DNA of 64,000 nt from JAJVID01 sp963743425. GTDB taxonomy: Bacteria; Acidobacteriota; Blastocatellia; RBC074. Positions 15,097 through 23,993 of this stretch are shown piece by piece (position 1 is the first letter of the stretch; every line of letters starts with the position of its first letter). The DNA is taken from positions 992,001-1,056,000 of the forward strand of contig CAVUPU010000001.1 of assembly GCA_963743425.1 (NCBI GenBank). Direction: 5' to 3'. Below the pieces are notes generated by a model. The model searched no databases. It had not been told where the DNA came from and saw nothing but the letters and a program-made list of their open reading frames with translations. Both the position numbers and the translations under genes were made by a program.

Positions 15097-18000
15097 TCAC
15101 TTATACAAGCGCTGAATAGAACCAAAGACGCATTTCTCAATAGCGTTACCTGTGTCTGTATCCGGATCTTTATCATTACCGTAAGTACGCCCATATTTCT
15201 CTCTAGGTTGAGTAGGGTTGAGCCGTATGTCCAGAATGTTCCCAAGCTCATGTGCGTACGTACCGTAAATCGCACCCATAGCGTTCGAGGTGTTTCCATT
15301 GAATATTTCACTTGCGATATAGACAGTGCCGTGAGGCCCTTTAAAAGGGCCGCTGCTTCCCCAAGCCTCCTTTACACGTGAAATGGTGCCTACCTGTACT
15401 TTATTGAGACTCACATCCAGAATGGGGGCATTCTCCGGCGTTTGCTGATCTATCTTCGCGGCGTCTTTGCCGAATACCTGCTTGATGCATTCGTTGAGCT
15501 TCTGCCCATATTGCTTGTAAAAATCTTCCTGAAGCTTCTTCGGATCTCTCATCTGCTCCTGAAGCAGATGTTCAGTCACTGCTCCCACTCCAGCCCCCCA
15601 CCAAGTTCCTATACTTAGGACAAGTCCAACATCAATTAGTTCGGCGGCTAAAAATCCACGTACAAACGGTGGGGTTCTAGGATCAACATTTACGCCAATA
15701 CCTATTGGGAGATTCCTGAGTAAGTCGCCCAGAGATATTGAAGGGGTGTTGCCAGGAAATGTTGGGGGTGTTCGGGCCCCGGATCTTGAAGATTCTCCTC
15801 TGGCTCTAGTGAATACTTCTCCTATTACTATTAAGACCATTCTTGGTATTAATATGCCGCCCACACTTCTAACGCCGTCTATAATAATTCTAGGAATAAA
15901 CAATCCATCTGGGTTGACGTGGTTGATCGGATCGTTCCCGCAATACGCATACATATTCAGCGTCTGCGGATCGCCCAAACTCGCCGCGCCCATCCCGATC
16001 GGATCGACCTGTGTGAACCGTCCCTGCTGTGGACTATAGAACCGGTTCACCGCGTAGTCCAGCCCGGTCGCGTCGCTCCGGTCGTAACTCGTGAACCGCT
16101 TCTTCGACGGATTGCCGAGTGTCGGGTGTTGGTAGGAATTCTCTCCCCCGTAGGTCTGCGTGAACGGTAGCATCGTCCCGAACGGCATGCTCAACTGCTC
16201 GCTCACCACTGTCCCTCCCGCGTCCGTCACCAGCCTCGTTCCCAGCCGGTCAGGATGGTGGAACCGCGTCTCCGTCCCGCCGGCCCCGCTGGTCGTCGCC
16301 AGCAGCCGCCCTCCAAGATAGACGTAACTCGTCTTCCAGACCAACGCATTCGCCCCCGATGCTTCATATTCGGCGATGATCTGTCCTCCGGCCCAGGCGA
16401 AAAACTTCATCACTCCGCCTTCGACGCTCATCAAGCGCTGATTGCTCGCGCCATATGCATGTGTCGCGAGAACATTTCCACTCGCATCGAGCGTTTGCGC
16501 CAGCCTTCCGGCGCAGTCGTATCGATACTGCTGCTGCGTCCCGCTGTCGTTAATCACCGCCCTGGTTTGATTCCCCGCCGGGTCATATTCGAACCCCGTC
16601 CCATTGATCCGGTTGTTGGCCGTGTTGAAACTGAGGCTCGCAAGACCATCGAGCGGAATCTGTGGCGCGGCGCCGGTCTTCGTCACTCCCGTGCGGTTGC
16701 CGTACCGGTCGTATGAATAACTCTGATACCACGCCGGATTGCTGAATGCATCGACTCCGCCCTTGACCTTGCCGAGTCGCCCCAGCTTGTCGTATTCGTA
16801 CACCCGATTGCGCGCGGTGTTCTTCAGATCGGTCACCGATGTGAGGCGCCCGGTCTTCGCCCCGTTGTTGTTCGGATCGTTGTTGAGCGTGTAGTTGTAT
16901 TGCAGATGCGCCAATTGATCCGGCCCCTTGTTCACCTGCTGCGACACGAGCAGTCCCGTCTTCGGATCGAAGTTGTAGCTCTCCGCGATCTGCCCGCCGA
17001 CATTCAATGAAGTCGTCTGGCTCGCCGCGTTGTAGACCGGGTTCGAGGCGTAGGTCGTCCCGCCGAACTTCAAGCTCTCGATCCGGCTCGCGATGTCGTA
17101 TGTCGGCTCGACCTTCTTGCGGATCTCTCCCGCCCCGTACTGCTGCGGGTAGGCGCTCTCTTTGAGCCGGTCGAGCGAATCCCAGATGTAGTTTGTCAAC
17201 ATCGGATAGCTCTCGCGCCCGGTGAAGGTCTGGGTGGTTTGCGCCAGTCGCCCCTCGCTGTCGTAACCGAAGGTCTCGCTGCCCATTCCGCCGGTGACGA
17301 CATAATTCTGCAGGCGATTCTTGTTGCCGGAGTTTACGTAGTTGTAAGTGACAGTCGCCGTATCGGGAATTGGAAAATCGTTGAGCAGAGTCGCCGACAC
17401 TCCGCTCTTGTCATATTGAACCGATAGCAGGCGGTTGAGTGGATCATCAATACCGCCCGCGTCTTTGTACTTGAAGATCGTCTTGACGCCGCGCGCATCC
17501 ACACGTTGGGTCAAATTCGAACGTTTGTCGTAGGTGAAGACATCGCTCCACACGCCGCCAGAATAGATCGGCTGGCTCGGATTTCTGGTCGCTACGAATA
17601 CGCCATCATCGTTGAGCGTGGCGTCGCGCTCGGCCAGCTTCTGATGCGTCAAGCGTCCGAGGGAATCGTATCGGAAATGTCTCGTCTGTACGCCCTGATT
17701 GACCTGGAGCAGGCGACCGAGCGCGTCATAACCATAGGTGGTATACATCGCTCCGACGGAAAGCGCGCCGCTGCCGCCGGGATCGGGTTCGGCCACCTCG
17801 ACCAGGCGTCCGAGCGCGTCGGAGCGCGCCCACCGCTCGCGTCCCCACGGATCGGTCACCTTGACCGTCGATCCGGGCTGGCCCGAAGAGCCTGGCGGAT
17901 CAGGACTCTGGTTGTAAGCCCTGGTTACGACGCTCCCGTCGGGGCTGACGGTTTGGATCGGACGGCTGAGCGAGTCATAAGTGACCGTGCTCCATTGCGG

Positions 18001-20238
18001 AGTCTCCACGCCGAAGCGATAAGGACGGGTTTGCTGCCAGACTCTGCCCAGGTTGTCGAACTTCGTGTCGACCACATCCGACACGTTATCTTTGCCATAT
18101 GCGACTTCCCTATCAACTCTTCCCAGGCCGTCGAGACGTGTATCGCTGCGCGAGGCGAAATTGCCGCCGCTCTGCCCGGCCTCGTAGACGAAATCGATGA
18201 CCCACAGGTTCAGGTCGTCGTAGATGTGAAATTGATAGCCCCCGGTCGGTAAATTTTCGCGGACCGGGCGCAGCGTGTTGGGATCATATTCGGTATCTGA
18301 GACCCGGCCGTTGGCGTCGGTCGAAGTCAAGACCAGGCCGGTGTTGTAGTCATAAGTCGCGCTGGCGGTGTTCTGCTTGGCCGGATCGGACGGCGAGCCG
18401 CTGGTCTGCGATTCGGGCCAGGCGTATTGGGTGTTGGTCGTACAGGTGATGGTCGTCTGCTGGCAACAGGAGGAGCTTTGCACGCGCAGGTTGCCGGCGA
18501 CGTCGTAAGTCCGAGTATCGACGACTGCCGTCTCTTGAACCAGATTCACCGCATCGGCAAAGCTCTTGATCTGCGTGACGTTGCCGCGATACCAGGTTCT
18601 CGAATCGTATTGCGGATAGTAATTGCAGACGGTGAAGTACTCACAAACTCCATCTCCGATCGGACATACCTGTGGATCAGGAGGACATCCCGTGCAATTG
18701 ACGTCGTTCGGATTGGGTATCTGCTCGCACACTTCCTGATCCGGCGTGTGCGGATTGTACCAGTGGTTGTGTTGTACTATTCCGGGGTTATTGATCAGAC
18801 CAGGGCCGTCGTATTGGTACTCGGTGCGCGACAACCGCGTCACATCGTCTCCCGCGTAGATTTCGGTCACGCTGACCGGATTGAAGATGTGCGATCCCGA
18901 CCAGATCGGCCCGCCGGAAAGCCCCCCGCCCTGCTTCCACCACAGCGTCCCGGAATTTTGCAGGAAGCCATTGTAATTGCCGTTGTTCAAATACTCGGTG
19001 CGCGCGCGGCGCAACAGTTCGCCGCTGTACCCGTGTACGCGCAAATCCGTCACCGAGTTGTAAAGCGAGCCGTAAGCCGGGTCATAGCTGAATGTCGTCG
19101 CCGTCGTCCGCCCGCGCTCGTCGGTCGTTTCGGTGCGCCACGGGCGCGGCGAATTGTAGGCCCCGATCTCCCAGAACGCCTTCGACCTGCTCAGCGCTAC
19201 GCTGTTCTGATGAAACGCGTCTTCAAGCAACATCCCGTAGGTCGCCGAACTCTGGTTGTTGTCGGTTATCTGCTCCAGTTGCGCCCCGTCCGGACGCGTG
19301 ATCGTGGTCGTCCGCGTCCCGCCACTGTTGACCACCGAAAACTGGGTCACCGGCGCTGAGGCCGTGACGCGCCCCGCCCAATCCGCGGTCACCTGCGTAT
19401 AGGTCGGCATGTCGCTGAAGGAGCCACCGAACTGCGGGTAGTTGTAGACTATCTCCCGCGACATCACCCCCGCTCCGATATTGCCCTGCTGATCGAGCGG
19501 CGCGTTGTCGAAGGTCATGCCGCGGCGTTCGCTCAGCTTGCGGATCATCCCGTAAGGCGAATAGGAATCGCCGTCCCCGAACCAGTACCCCGTGCCCGTC
19601 CCCGGATAGTAGATCGCCCTGATCACGGGGATCGTGTTCTGCCGCACCTTCGGCGTCAGCCCGCCCGCGAATCCAAAATTGGCGCCCGCGTTGCTCAGCG
19701 TCAGCCACTGATATTGCAATCGCACGGCCACGCGGGCGCCGCCGTTCAATCCCGGAACGGTGATCCCCGTCAACAATCCGGACCCGTCGTAATGAAACTC
19801 AATGAAGCGACCGAGCGTGTCGACGATCGTATGGATCTGCGGCCCCTGGTTGTTGCGATAGGTGATGTTGATGAAATTGCCGTGGGCGTCGGTGATCCGC
19901 GTCGGGTACATGGCGTAATTGGCCCGGGCGCCGAAGCCGCGCGCAAGCCTGGGAGCGCAGGCGTCCCTGCCTGCTTGCTTCTCCTGGCGATCCGTTTTTG
20001 ATCGCCTGAAGTGGGCGCGCGCAATGAACCGATGCGGCGCGATTCGCGCGATGATTTGGGGACCTGGGATCGGCTCCTGAGGTTGAGCCTGCGCGATTCT
20101 CCCGTGACCGTGACCCTGGCCTGCTCTCTGCGGCCCGCGATCTCGGCCTTGACGATGAATTTGCCGGGAGCGCCCGAAACGAATGTTCCGTGTGAAATAG
20201 TGAGCGGATGGTTCTTCTCCTCGTGGAGCGCGCTCCAC
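15097..20238 (-). CDS. RHS-repeat protein with C-terminal toxin-like tip and damaged N-terminus
   Basis: 1,713-codon frame. From residue 110 (YPTRITDAHGNFINITY) onward it is a long series of RHS/YD repeats (YDSLGRL, YDALGRL, YEYDKLGRL). The RHS core ends with RFYSPQQGRFTQVDPIG and NMYAYCGNDPINHVNPDG at about residue 1445, where these proteins self-cleave or switch to a variable toxin. The 268-residue tip has two hydrophobic stretches, then GAIYGTYAHELGNILDIRL, resembling a zincin HExxH but with Asn in place of the last His. Residues 1-105 are out-of-frame relative to a real N-terminus and hold repeat DNA. The true secretion leader lies upstream, broken by stops. The gene is probably inactive unless it has another start. 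Confidence 0.85.
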   Translation of the reverse strand: MERAPRGEEPSAHYFTRNIRFGRSRQIHRQGRDRGPQRAGQGHGHGRIAQAQPQEPIPGPQIIARIAPHRFIARAHFRRSKTDRQEKQAGRDACAPRLARGFGARANYAMYPTRITDAHGNFINITYRNNQGPQIHTIVDTLGRFIEFHYDGSGLLTGITVPGLNGGARVAVRLQYQWLTLSNAGANFGFAGGLTPKVRQNTIPVIRAIYYPGTGTGYWFGDGDSYSPYGMIRKLSERRGMTFDNAPLDQQGNIGAGVMSREIVYNYPQFGGSFSDMPTYTQVTADWAGRVTASAPVTQFSVVNSGGTRTTTITRPDGAQLEQITDNNQSSATYGMLLEDAFHQNSVALSRSKAFWEIGAYNSPRPWRTETTDERGRTTATTFSYDPAYGSLYNSVTDLRVHGYSGELLRRARTEYLNNGNYNGFLQNSGTLWWKQGGGLSGGPIWSGSHIFNPVSVTEIYAGDDVTRLSRTEYQYDGPGLINNPGIVQHNHWYNPHTPDQEVCEQIPNPNDVNCTGCPPDPQVCPIGDGVCEYFTVCNYYPQYDSRTWYRGNVTQIKSFADAVNLVQETAVVDTRTYDVAGNLRVQSSSCCQQTTITCTTNTQYAWPESQTSGSPSDPAKQNTASATYDYNTGLVLTSTDANGRVSDTEYDPNTLRPVRENLPTGGYQFHIYDDLNLWVIDFVYEAGQSGGNFASRSDTRLDGLGRVDREVAYGKDNVSDVVDTKFDNLGRVWQQTRPYRFGVETPQWSTVTYDSLSRPIQTVSPDGSVVTRAYNQSPDPPGSSGQPGSTVKVTDPWGRERWARSDALGRLVEVAEPDPGGSGALSVGAMYTTYGYDALGRLLQVNQGVQTRHFRYDSLGRLTHQKLAERDATLNDDGVFVATRNPSQPIYSGGVWSDVFTYDKRSNLTQRVDARGVKTIFKYKDAGGIDDPLNRLLSVQYDKSGVSATLLNDFPIPDTATVTYNYVNSGNKNRLQNYVVTGGMGSETFGYDSEGRLAQTTQTFTGRESYPMLTNYIWDSLDRLKESAYPQQYGAGEIRKKVEPTYDIASRIESLKFGGTTYASNPVYNAASQTTSLNVGGQIAESYNFDPKTGLLVSQQVNKGPDQLAHLQYNYTLNNDPNNNGAKTGRLTSVTDLKNTARNRVYEYDKLGRLGKVKGGVDAFSNPAWYQSYSYDRYGNRTGVTKTGAAPQIPLDGLASLSFNTANNRINGTGFEYDPAGNQTRAVINDSGTQQQYRYDCAGRLAQTLDASGNVLATHAYGASNQRLMSVEGGVMKFFAWAGGQIIAEYEASGANALVWKTSYVYLGGRLLATTSGAGGTETRFHHPDRLGTRLVTDAGGTVVSEQLSMPFGTMLPFTQTYGGENSYQHPTLGNPSKKRFTSYDRSDATGLDYAVNRFYSPQQGRFTQVDPIGMGAASLGDPQTLNMYAYCGNDPINHVNPDGLFIPRIIIDGVRSVGGILIPRMVLIVIGEVFTRARGESSRSGARTPPTFPGNTPSISLGDLLRNLPIGIGVNVDPRTPPFVRGFLAAELIDVGLVLSIGTWWGAGVGAVTEHLLQEQMRDPKKLQEDFYKQYGQKLNECIKQVFGKDAAKIDQQTPENAPILDVSLNKVQVGTISRVKEAWGSSGPFKGPHGTVYIASEIFNGNTSNAMGAIYGTYAHELGNILDIRLNPTQPREKYGRTYGNDKDPDTDTGNAIEKCVFGSIQRLYK
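19925..20110. repeat. Inserted repeat-like segment in the RHS gene
   Basis: This stretch does not translate to RHS-like sequence in any frame. It holds a self-complementary word (gcaggcgtccctgcctgc) and a hairpin ggcgatc-cgttttt-gatcgcc. It separates the Ig-like region from the repeats and coincides with the frame change, so a small element insertion or deletion scar is likely. Confidence 0.5.
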
Positions 20239-20847
20239 TTCACGTCGAGGCCGTTGACGGCAATGCCATCCTGATCGAAAGCGACGGCGTTGAAAACGAT
20301 CTGTTCACCCGTTTTGATCTCGACGTCGCCGGGAAATATCCTGATCCGCGCTATCCGCTGCTCTCTGTCCTGCTGCGTCTCGACCTCTTGTGGAGCGGGG
20401 CGGCTATGTGCCGGCGCGCCCTTACCATCCTAACCCCGCTGTTGAGCCGTGGCGCCGATGTTAGGCAGGTATTCATTGCGAAGCCGCTCCGCCCGGGCCG
20501 CCCATCCACTGGAATGCCACCAGAAACGCCCGTCATGCACAGGAGTTGATCGCCGTCGCCGAAATAACTTCGGCCGCCGCGCGTGAGACCTGAGGCGGGA
20601 CCAGCACAAACTGGACAAACATCACTGCAACCATCGCCAGGCAGGCGAAGCGGCGGAAACCGGAATAGGCATACCGCGATCGCTCAGGAAGTGGGCGAGG
20701 ACGGGGCGCGCGGCGCCAATGGGCGAGACGAACCAACATCAGCGCGATGAATTGAGAACAGATCAAACTCCACACACGAACACGAGCGCGTAGAGAGAAG
20801 GCGCGAAGCGGCGAGGTCATGACGGGTTTCTCCTTATACCGCAACAC
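20239..20847 (-). pseudogene. Broken N-terminal region of the RHS gene
   Basis: Pieces of the missing leader lie in two frames. 20533-20847 encodes an amino-terminus with membrane-like core FRRFACLAMVAVMFVQFVLVPPQVSRA, ending prematurely (SATAINSCA stop). The next frame continues with RFWWHSSGWAARAERLRNEYLPNIGATAQQRG, is cut by an in-frame TAG near 20430, and then resumes in the same frame with DGKGAPA, EIKTGEQIVFNAVAFDQDGIAVNGLDVKWSALHEE and an Ig-like VTVTGE at about 20100. So one frameshift, one amber codon and a further shift separate this from the RHS repeats. Confidence 0.7.
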
Positions 20848-21192
20848 GTACGTGCGCGGTTATCTATATCAGAACAGCCGACAGGCACATTCAGTTTAAC
20901 TAGAGCCACCGGAGGCGAGCGTTTAGAGTCCCGACTTTAGTCGGTGGCGTTCGGCTGTCAGGCCCTGCCGACTAAAGTCGGGACTCTAAACGCTCGCCTC
21001 CGATGCTGTGATTTCATTTGATGCGCCAATTTATTGAAAGCTATTTGTTGAGGACTGGGCAATGATGTTACCGCTCATTCATATTGTCTTTGGAGGCTCT
21101 TCGATGAAGCGTGAAGAGCGCCGCACTTTTAAAATCGAGTTGTGAGCGATGTCAAGCGAATCTCCGTTGCTGAAAAGTTAAAGACATACCTC
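20848..21192. other. Gene-free stretch around the 34-bp palindrome
   Basis: Apart from the inverted repeat at 20911-21001 I see no gene. A frame at 21142-21354 is antisense to the racemase end and is rejected. Confidence 0.5.
20911..21001. repeat. Perfect 34-bp inverted repeat
   Basis: Arms at 20911-20944 and 20968-21001 are fully complementary (ggaggcgagcgtttagagtc...), with a 23-base loop. Lies between the RHS relic start and the 3' end of the enolase-superfamily gene. Confidence 0.95.
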
Positions 21193-22302
21193 TCACTGCT
21201 CGACAATCTCTTTCCTCATCGTCAAACCATCAATCCGCTTCTCGTTCACCTCATACCCAATCCCGACGCCCGTCGGGCGTGGAATGGTTCCGCGCGGCGT
21301 GACCTCGACCGGCGGTGTGATGATGTCTTCAGTCCAGTAGCGCTTCGATGCTGAGACATCGCCCGGTAATGTGAAGCCGGGCAGCGTGGACATTGCGATG
21401 TTATGCGCGCGACCGACGCCGGCTTCCAGCATCCCGCCGCACCAGACCGGGATGTTGCGTTCGTGGCAGTAGGCTTGAATCTTGCGCGCTTCGGTGTGGC
21501 CCGAGACGCGGCCCAGCTTGACGTTGATGATCCGGCACGCGCCCAGCTTCAAAGCCTTGCGCACGTCGTCCAGGCTCAGGATGGATTCGTCCAGGCAGAT
21601 TGCGGTCTTCAATTGCGGCTGCAACTCGGCGTGGTCGACGATGTCGTCGTAGGCCAGCGGCTGTTCTATCATCAGCAGGTTGAACTCATCCAGCCTGCCG
21701 AGCAGATCGACGTCGGCGAGCGTGTAGGCCGAGTTGGCGTCCACCGACATCAGATTTTCGGGAAACTCCTTGCGGATGGCCTTGATCATCTCGTGATCGC
21801 GGCCCGGTTTGATCTTGATCTTGATGCGCTGGTAGCCGGCTGCGACCTCCTTCTCGACCTTCTCGATCATCGCGGCGTCGCTGTCTTCCAGGCCGATCGA
21901 GACGCCGCAATTGATCTCCTCCTGCGTTCCTCCGAGCAACTGCCACAACGGTTTCCCTTGCCGCCGCGCCTCCAAATCCCAGGCGGCGCACTCGACCGCG
22001 CCGCGCGCCATCTTGTTTCCGCGAATCATCCTGGTCAATTGCGGGACCTGTTCCGGCGATTCGATCTCGCGGCCCAGAACCATCGGCGCGACGTAATCGC
22101 GGATGATCATCCAGCAGCTCTCTGTAGATTCGTGGTTGTAGAAAGGATGTTCGCCGACTGTGCATTCGCCCCATCCGGCCAGCCCTTCGCTGTAGACCTT
22201 GACGAGGATGATGCGGCGCCCGGTCGTGCGCCCGAAGCTGGTCTCGAACGGCGCGACCAGCGGCAAGCGAATCTCGCGGAGTTCTATGCGTTCGATTTTC
22301 AT
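21193..22302 (-). CDS. Enolase-superfamily enzyme: N-succinylamino-acid racemase / o-succinylbenzoate synthase (MenC family)
   Basis: I start at the ATG ending at 22302 (MKIERIELREIRLPLVAPFETSFG), giving 369 residues. The N-terminal capping domain is followed by a barrel with the catalytic KxK (RIKIKIKPG), metal ligands in SVDANSAY, IEQPL and CLDESI, and the second catalytic Lys (NVKLGRVSG). This set belongs to the MenC/NSAR branch. The upstream GNAT gene overlaps by four bases (ATGA), and a GNAT-NSAR pair is known for converting amino acids via N-succinyl intermediates, which favours racemase activity over menaquinone synthesis. No other men gene is visible. Confidence 0.85.
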   Translation of the reverse strand: MKIERIELREIRLPLVAPFETSFGRTTGRRIILVKVYSEGLAGWGECTVGEHPFYNHESTESCWMIIRDYVAPMVLGREIESPEQVPQLTRMIRGNKMARGAVECAAWDLEARRQGKPLWQLLGGTQEEINCGVSIGLEDSDAAMIEKVEKEVAAGYQRIKIKIKPGRDHEMIKAIRKEFPENLMSVDANSAYTLADVDLLGRLDEFNLLMIEQPLAYDDIVDHAELQPQLKTAICLDESILSLDDVRKALKLGACRIINVKLGRVSGHTEARKIQAYCHERNIPVWCGGMLEAGVGRAHNIAMSTLPGFTLPGDVSASKRYWTEDIITPPVEVTPRGTIPRPTGVGIGYEVNEKRIDGLTMRKEIVEQ

Positions 22303-23087
22303 TGTTCGTAGCTTTCTTCTTTCTCTTGTTGATGGTCTCTGAAAAACAGGTAGCGGCTGTCTGCTTTCGGGTTGGCCTCGAAACCGGCGCAATACAAACC
22401 TTCATTCAAACACTTCTGGAATCCCTCGCGGACTCGCAATTGCCAATGACGGGCCTCATCCATATCGCGCCTCTTTATCGCCTCGATGTCTGGCGGGACC
22501 TCGACGACAGCTTCCGGTTTATCGGCGCGTCGGTCGCCTTCGAGGGCGCCCGCGACGTGGGGCGAATGCGCCCACCACTCGACGAAAAGGCGGTCGGTGT
22601 CCAGGCCGCGATGAAAGGGGCTGGCGCTCCTGGCGCCGTCGTAGTTAACGCAATACCGCCGCACTATGCCGCCGAGTTTGACTATGTTGAGATACGCGTT
22701 GCGCGATTGCAGCGGGTCGAACGTCCACGTTATGAGCGGGACGCCCGTCTTGAACGCGTGGTCGCGCTGCGCCAGCTTCAATCTTACGCCGATGCCTGCG
22801 TTCTGAAGTCGCGGTTCGACCGCGAGCATTTGCGAATAGTAATAAGGCCTCAGCTTTTCATCGAAGGCCGCGAGCGCATGCGCGAAGCCGAGCAGTTTGT
22901 TCGACGCGTCGAAAGCGCCCAGAGTGAATCCGCCGCAGCGACGCGCGATTATGAACGAGCGCAGCGGCGTCACATCGAGATCGGAGAATTGCCAGATATC
23001 ACGCTGCATTTGAAGGCATGCCTCGAATTCTTCGAGCGTCTTGCACTGGCGAATTGTATATTCGGGAATGATCACGTCGGATTTCAT
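22299..23087 (-). CDS. GNAT-family N-acyltransferase partner of the racemase
   Basis: 262 residues. Central GNAT fold with acyl-CoA site pattern (YYSQMLAVEPRLQNAGIGVRLKLAQR) and TWTFDPLQSRNAYLNIVKLGG, typical of the COG3375 group. No signal peptide. Its stop overlaps the racemase start, so the two are co-translated. Expected to N-succinylate or otherwise N-acylate an amino acid that the racemase then uses. The substrate is inferred only from the pairing. Confidence 0.8.
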   Translation of the reverse strand: MKSDVIIPEYTIRQCKTLEEFEACLQMQRDIWQFSDLDVTPLRSFIIARRCGGFTLGAFDASNKLLGFAHALAAFDEKLRPYYYSQMLAVEPRLQNAGIGVRLKLAQRDHAFKTGVPLITWTFDPLQSRNAYLNIVKLGGIVRRYCVNYDGARSASPFHRGLDTDRLFVEWWAHSPHVAGALEGDRRADKPEAVVEVPPDIEAIKRRDMDEARHWQLRVREGFQKCLNEGLYCAGFEANPKADSRYLFFRDHQQEKEESYEQ

Positions 23088-23125
23088 AACATTTTGATAC
23101 TACTTGCGCGCCCGGTTAGCGTCAA

Positions 23126-23210
23126 ATCAGTACCGCGAGCGGTAGCGAGCGTGGCTTGTCGAAGCGACCTCTTAACCGCAGCCACGCTGGCTACCGCTCG
23201 CGGTACTGAT
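23126..23210. repeat. 31-bp inverted repeat, one mismatch
   Basis: Arms 23126-23156 and 23180-23210 (atcagtaccgcgagcggtag...) around a 23-base loop. It lies in the gap between the GNAT start and the pssA 3' end. Confidence 0.93.
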
Positions 23211-23243
23211 CCGGCGCCCCCGTGCACGTAACCGCAAACCGAT

Positions 23244-23855
23244 CTAAGGCTTGGGAATTCTGATCGTCCTGCTGATCATCAGGCAGCCTGAGATGAAGAA
23301 GAGCGCGACAGGCCAGTGGAAATCGAGGCCGAAGAGATTGGCTGGATAGAGATTGCCTCGATAGAAGAAGAGCATGAGCAATCCGAGAGGAACGACGCTG
23401 GTTGGGATCGGCGTCCCTTCAAAATATTCGACTTTGCCCGTGGTCGTCGAGAGCGACTCGGCGGTGACGTTGTAACGCGCCAGACGGCTCAATCCGCATA
23501 CCGCAAAATAGATCAGGATGATCTGATCCAGGCCGGTATTGAGGCCGACCGCGAACGCGATCGCGGCGGGAGCGACGCCGAACGAGATCATGTCGGCGAG
23601 CGAATCGAGTTCTCTGCCGAGAGTCGAGGACATATGGCGCCAGCGCGCGACCCGCCCGTCCAGCGCGTCGAAGACCAGCGCGACTGGAATCAACAGCGCC
23701 GCCGCGTAAGCGTGTCTCCTGTCGCCGGCGCCGAGAAACTTCATCGCCTCGAAGATCGCCGCGACGCCGCAGAAACCGTTGGCGATCGTGAAGAGATCGG
23801 CGAGGTGAAAACTGCGGATCATCGATAAATGTGTGGCAGGCGTCCTCACTCGCAT
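23244..23855 (-). CDS. pssA: CDP-diacylglycerol-serine O-phosphatidyltransferase
   Basis: 203 residues; an internal Met (MIRSFHLADLFT) is a possible alternative start. The CDP-alcohol phosphatidyltransferase signature D-G-x2-A-R-x8-G-x3-D-x3-D is complete (DALDGRVARWRHMSSTLGRELDSLAD). Several membrane helices surround it (for example AYAAALLIPVALVFD, IAFAVGLN, VVPLGLLMLFFY). It makes phosphatidylserine, the precursor of phosphatidylethanolamine, at the inner membrane. A decarboxylase partner (psd) would be expected upstream but is not in this neighbourhood. Confidence 0.92.
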   Translation of the reverse strand: MRVRTPATHLSMIRSFHLADLFTIANGFCGVAAIFEAMKFLGAGDRRHAYAAALLIPVALVFDALDGRVARWRHMSSTLGRELDSLADMISFGVAPAAIAFAVGLNTGLDQIILIYFAVCGLSRLARYNVTAESLSTTTGKVEYFEGTPIPTSVVPLGLLMLFFYRGNLYPANLFGLDFHWPVALFFISGCLMISRTIRIPKP

Positions 23856-23888
23856 AACCAGGTAAGCAAGCTAACTATTTGTCATAAA

Positions 23889-23991
23889 TTCCATTTTCCA
23901 TTTTCCATTTTCCATATTACATTTGTCATTGCAGAAGATCAGACCCTCTGCAATGACAAATGACAAATGTAATATGGAAAATGGAAAATGG
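23889..23991. repeat. Heptamer hairpin (ccatttt and tttgtca units)
   Basis: Left arm (23889-23934): four ccatttt units, then attacatttgtcattgcag. Right arm (about 23948-23991): the complement with three ccatttt and two tttgtca units. The arms differ only in unit number, as in slippage. It ends next to the scpB stop. Confidence 0.9.
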
Positions 23992-23993
23992 AG

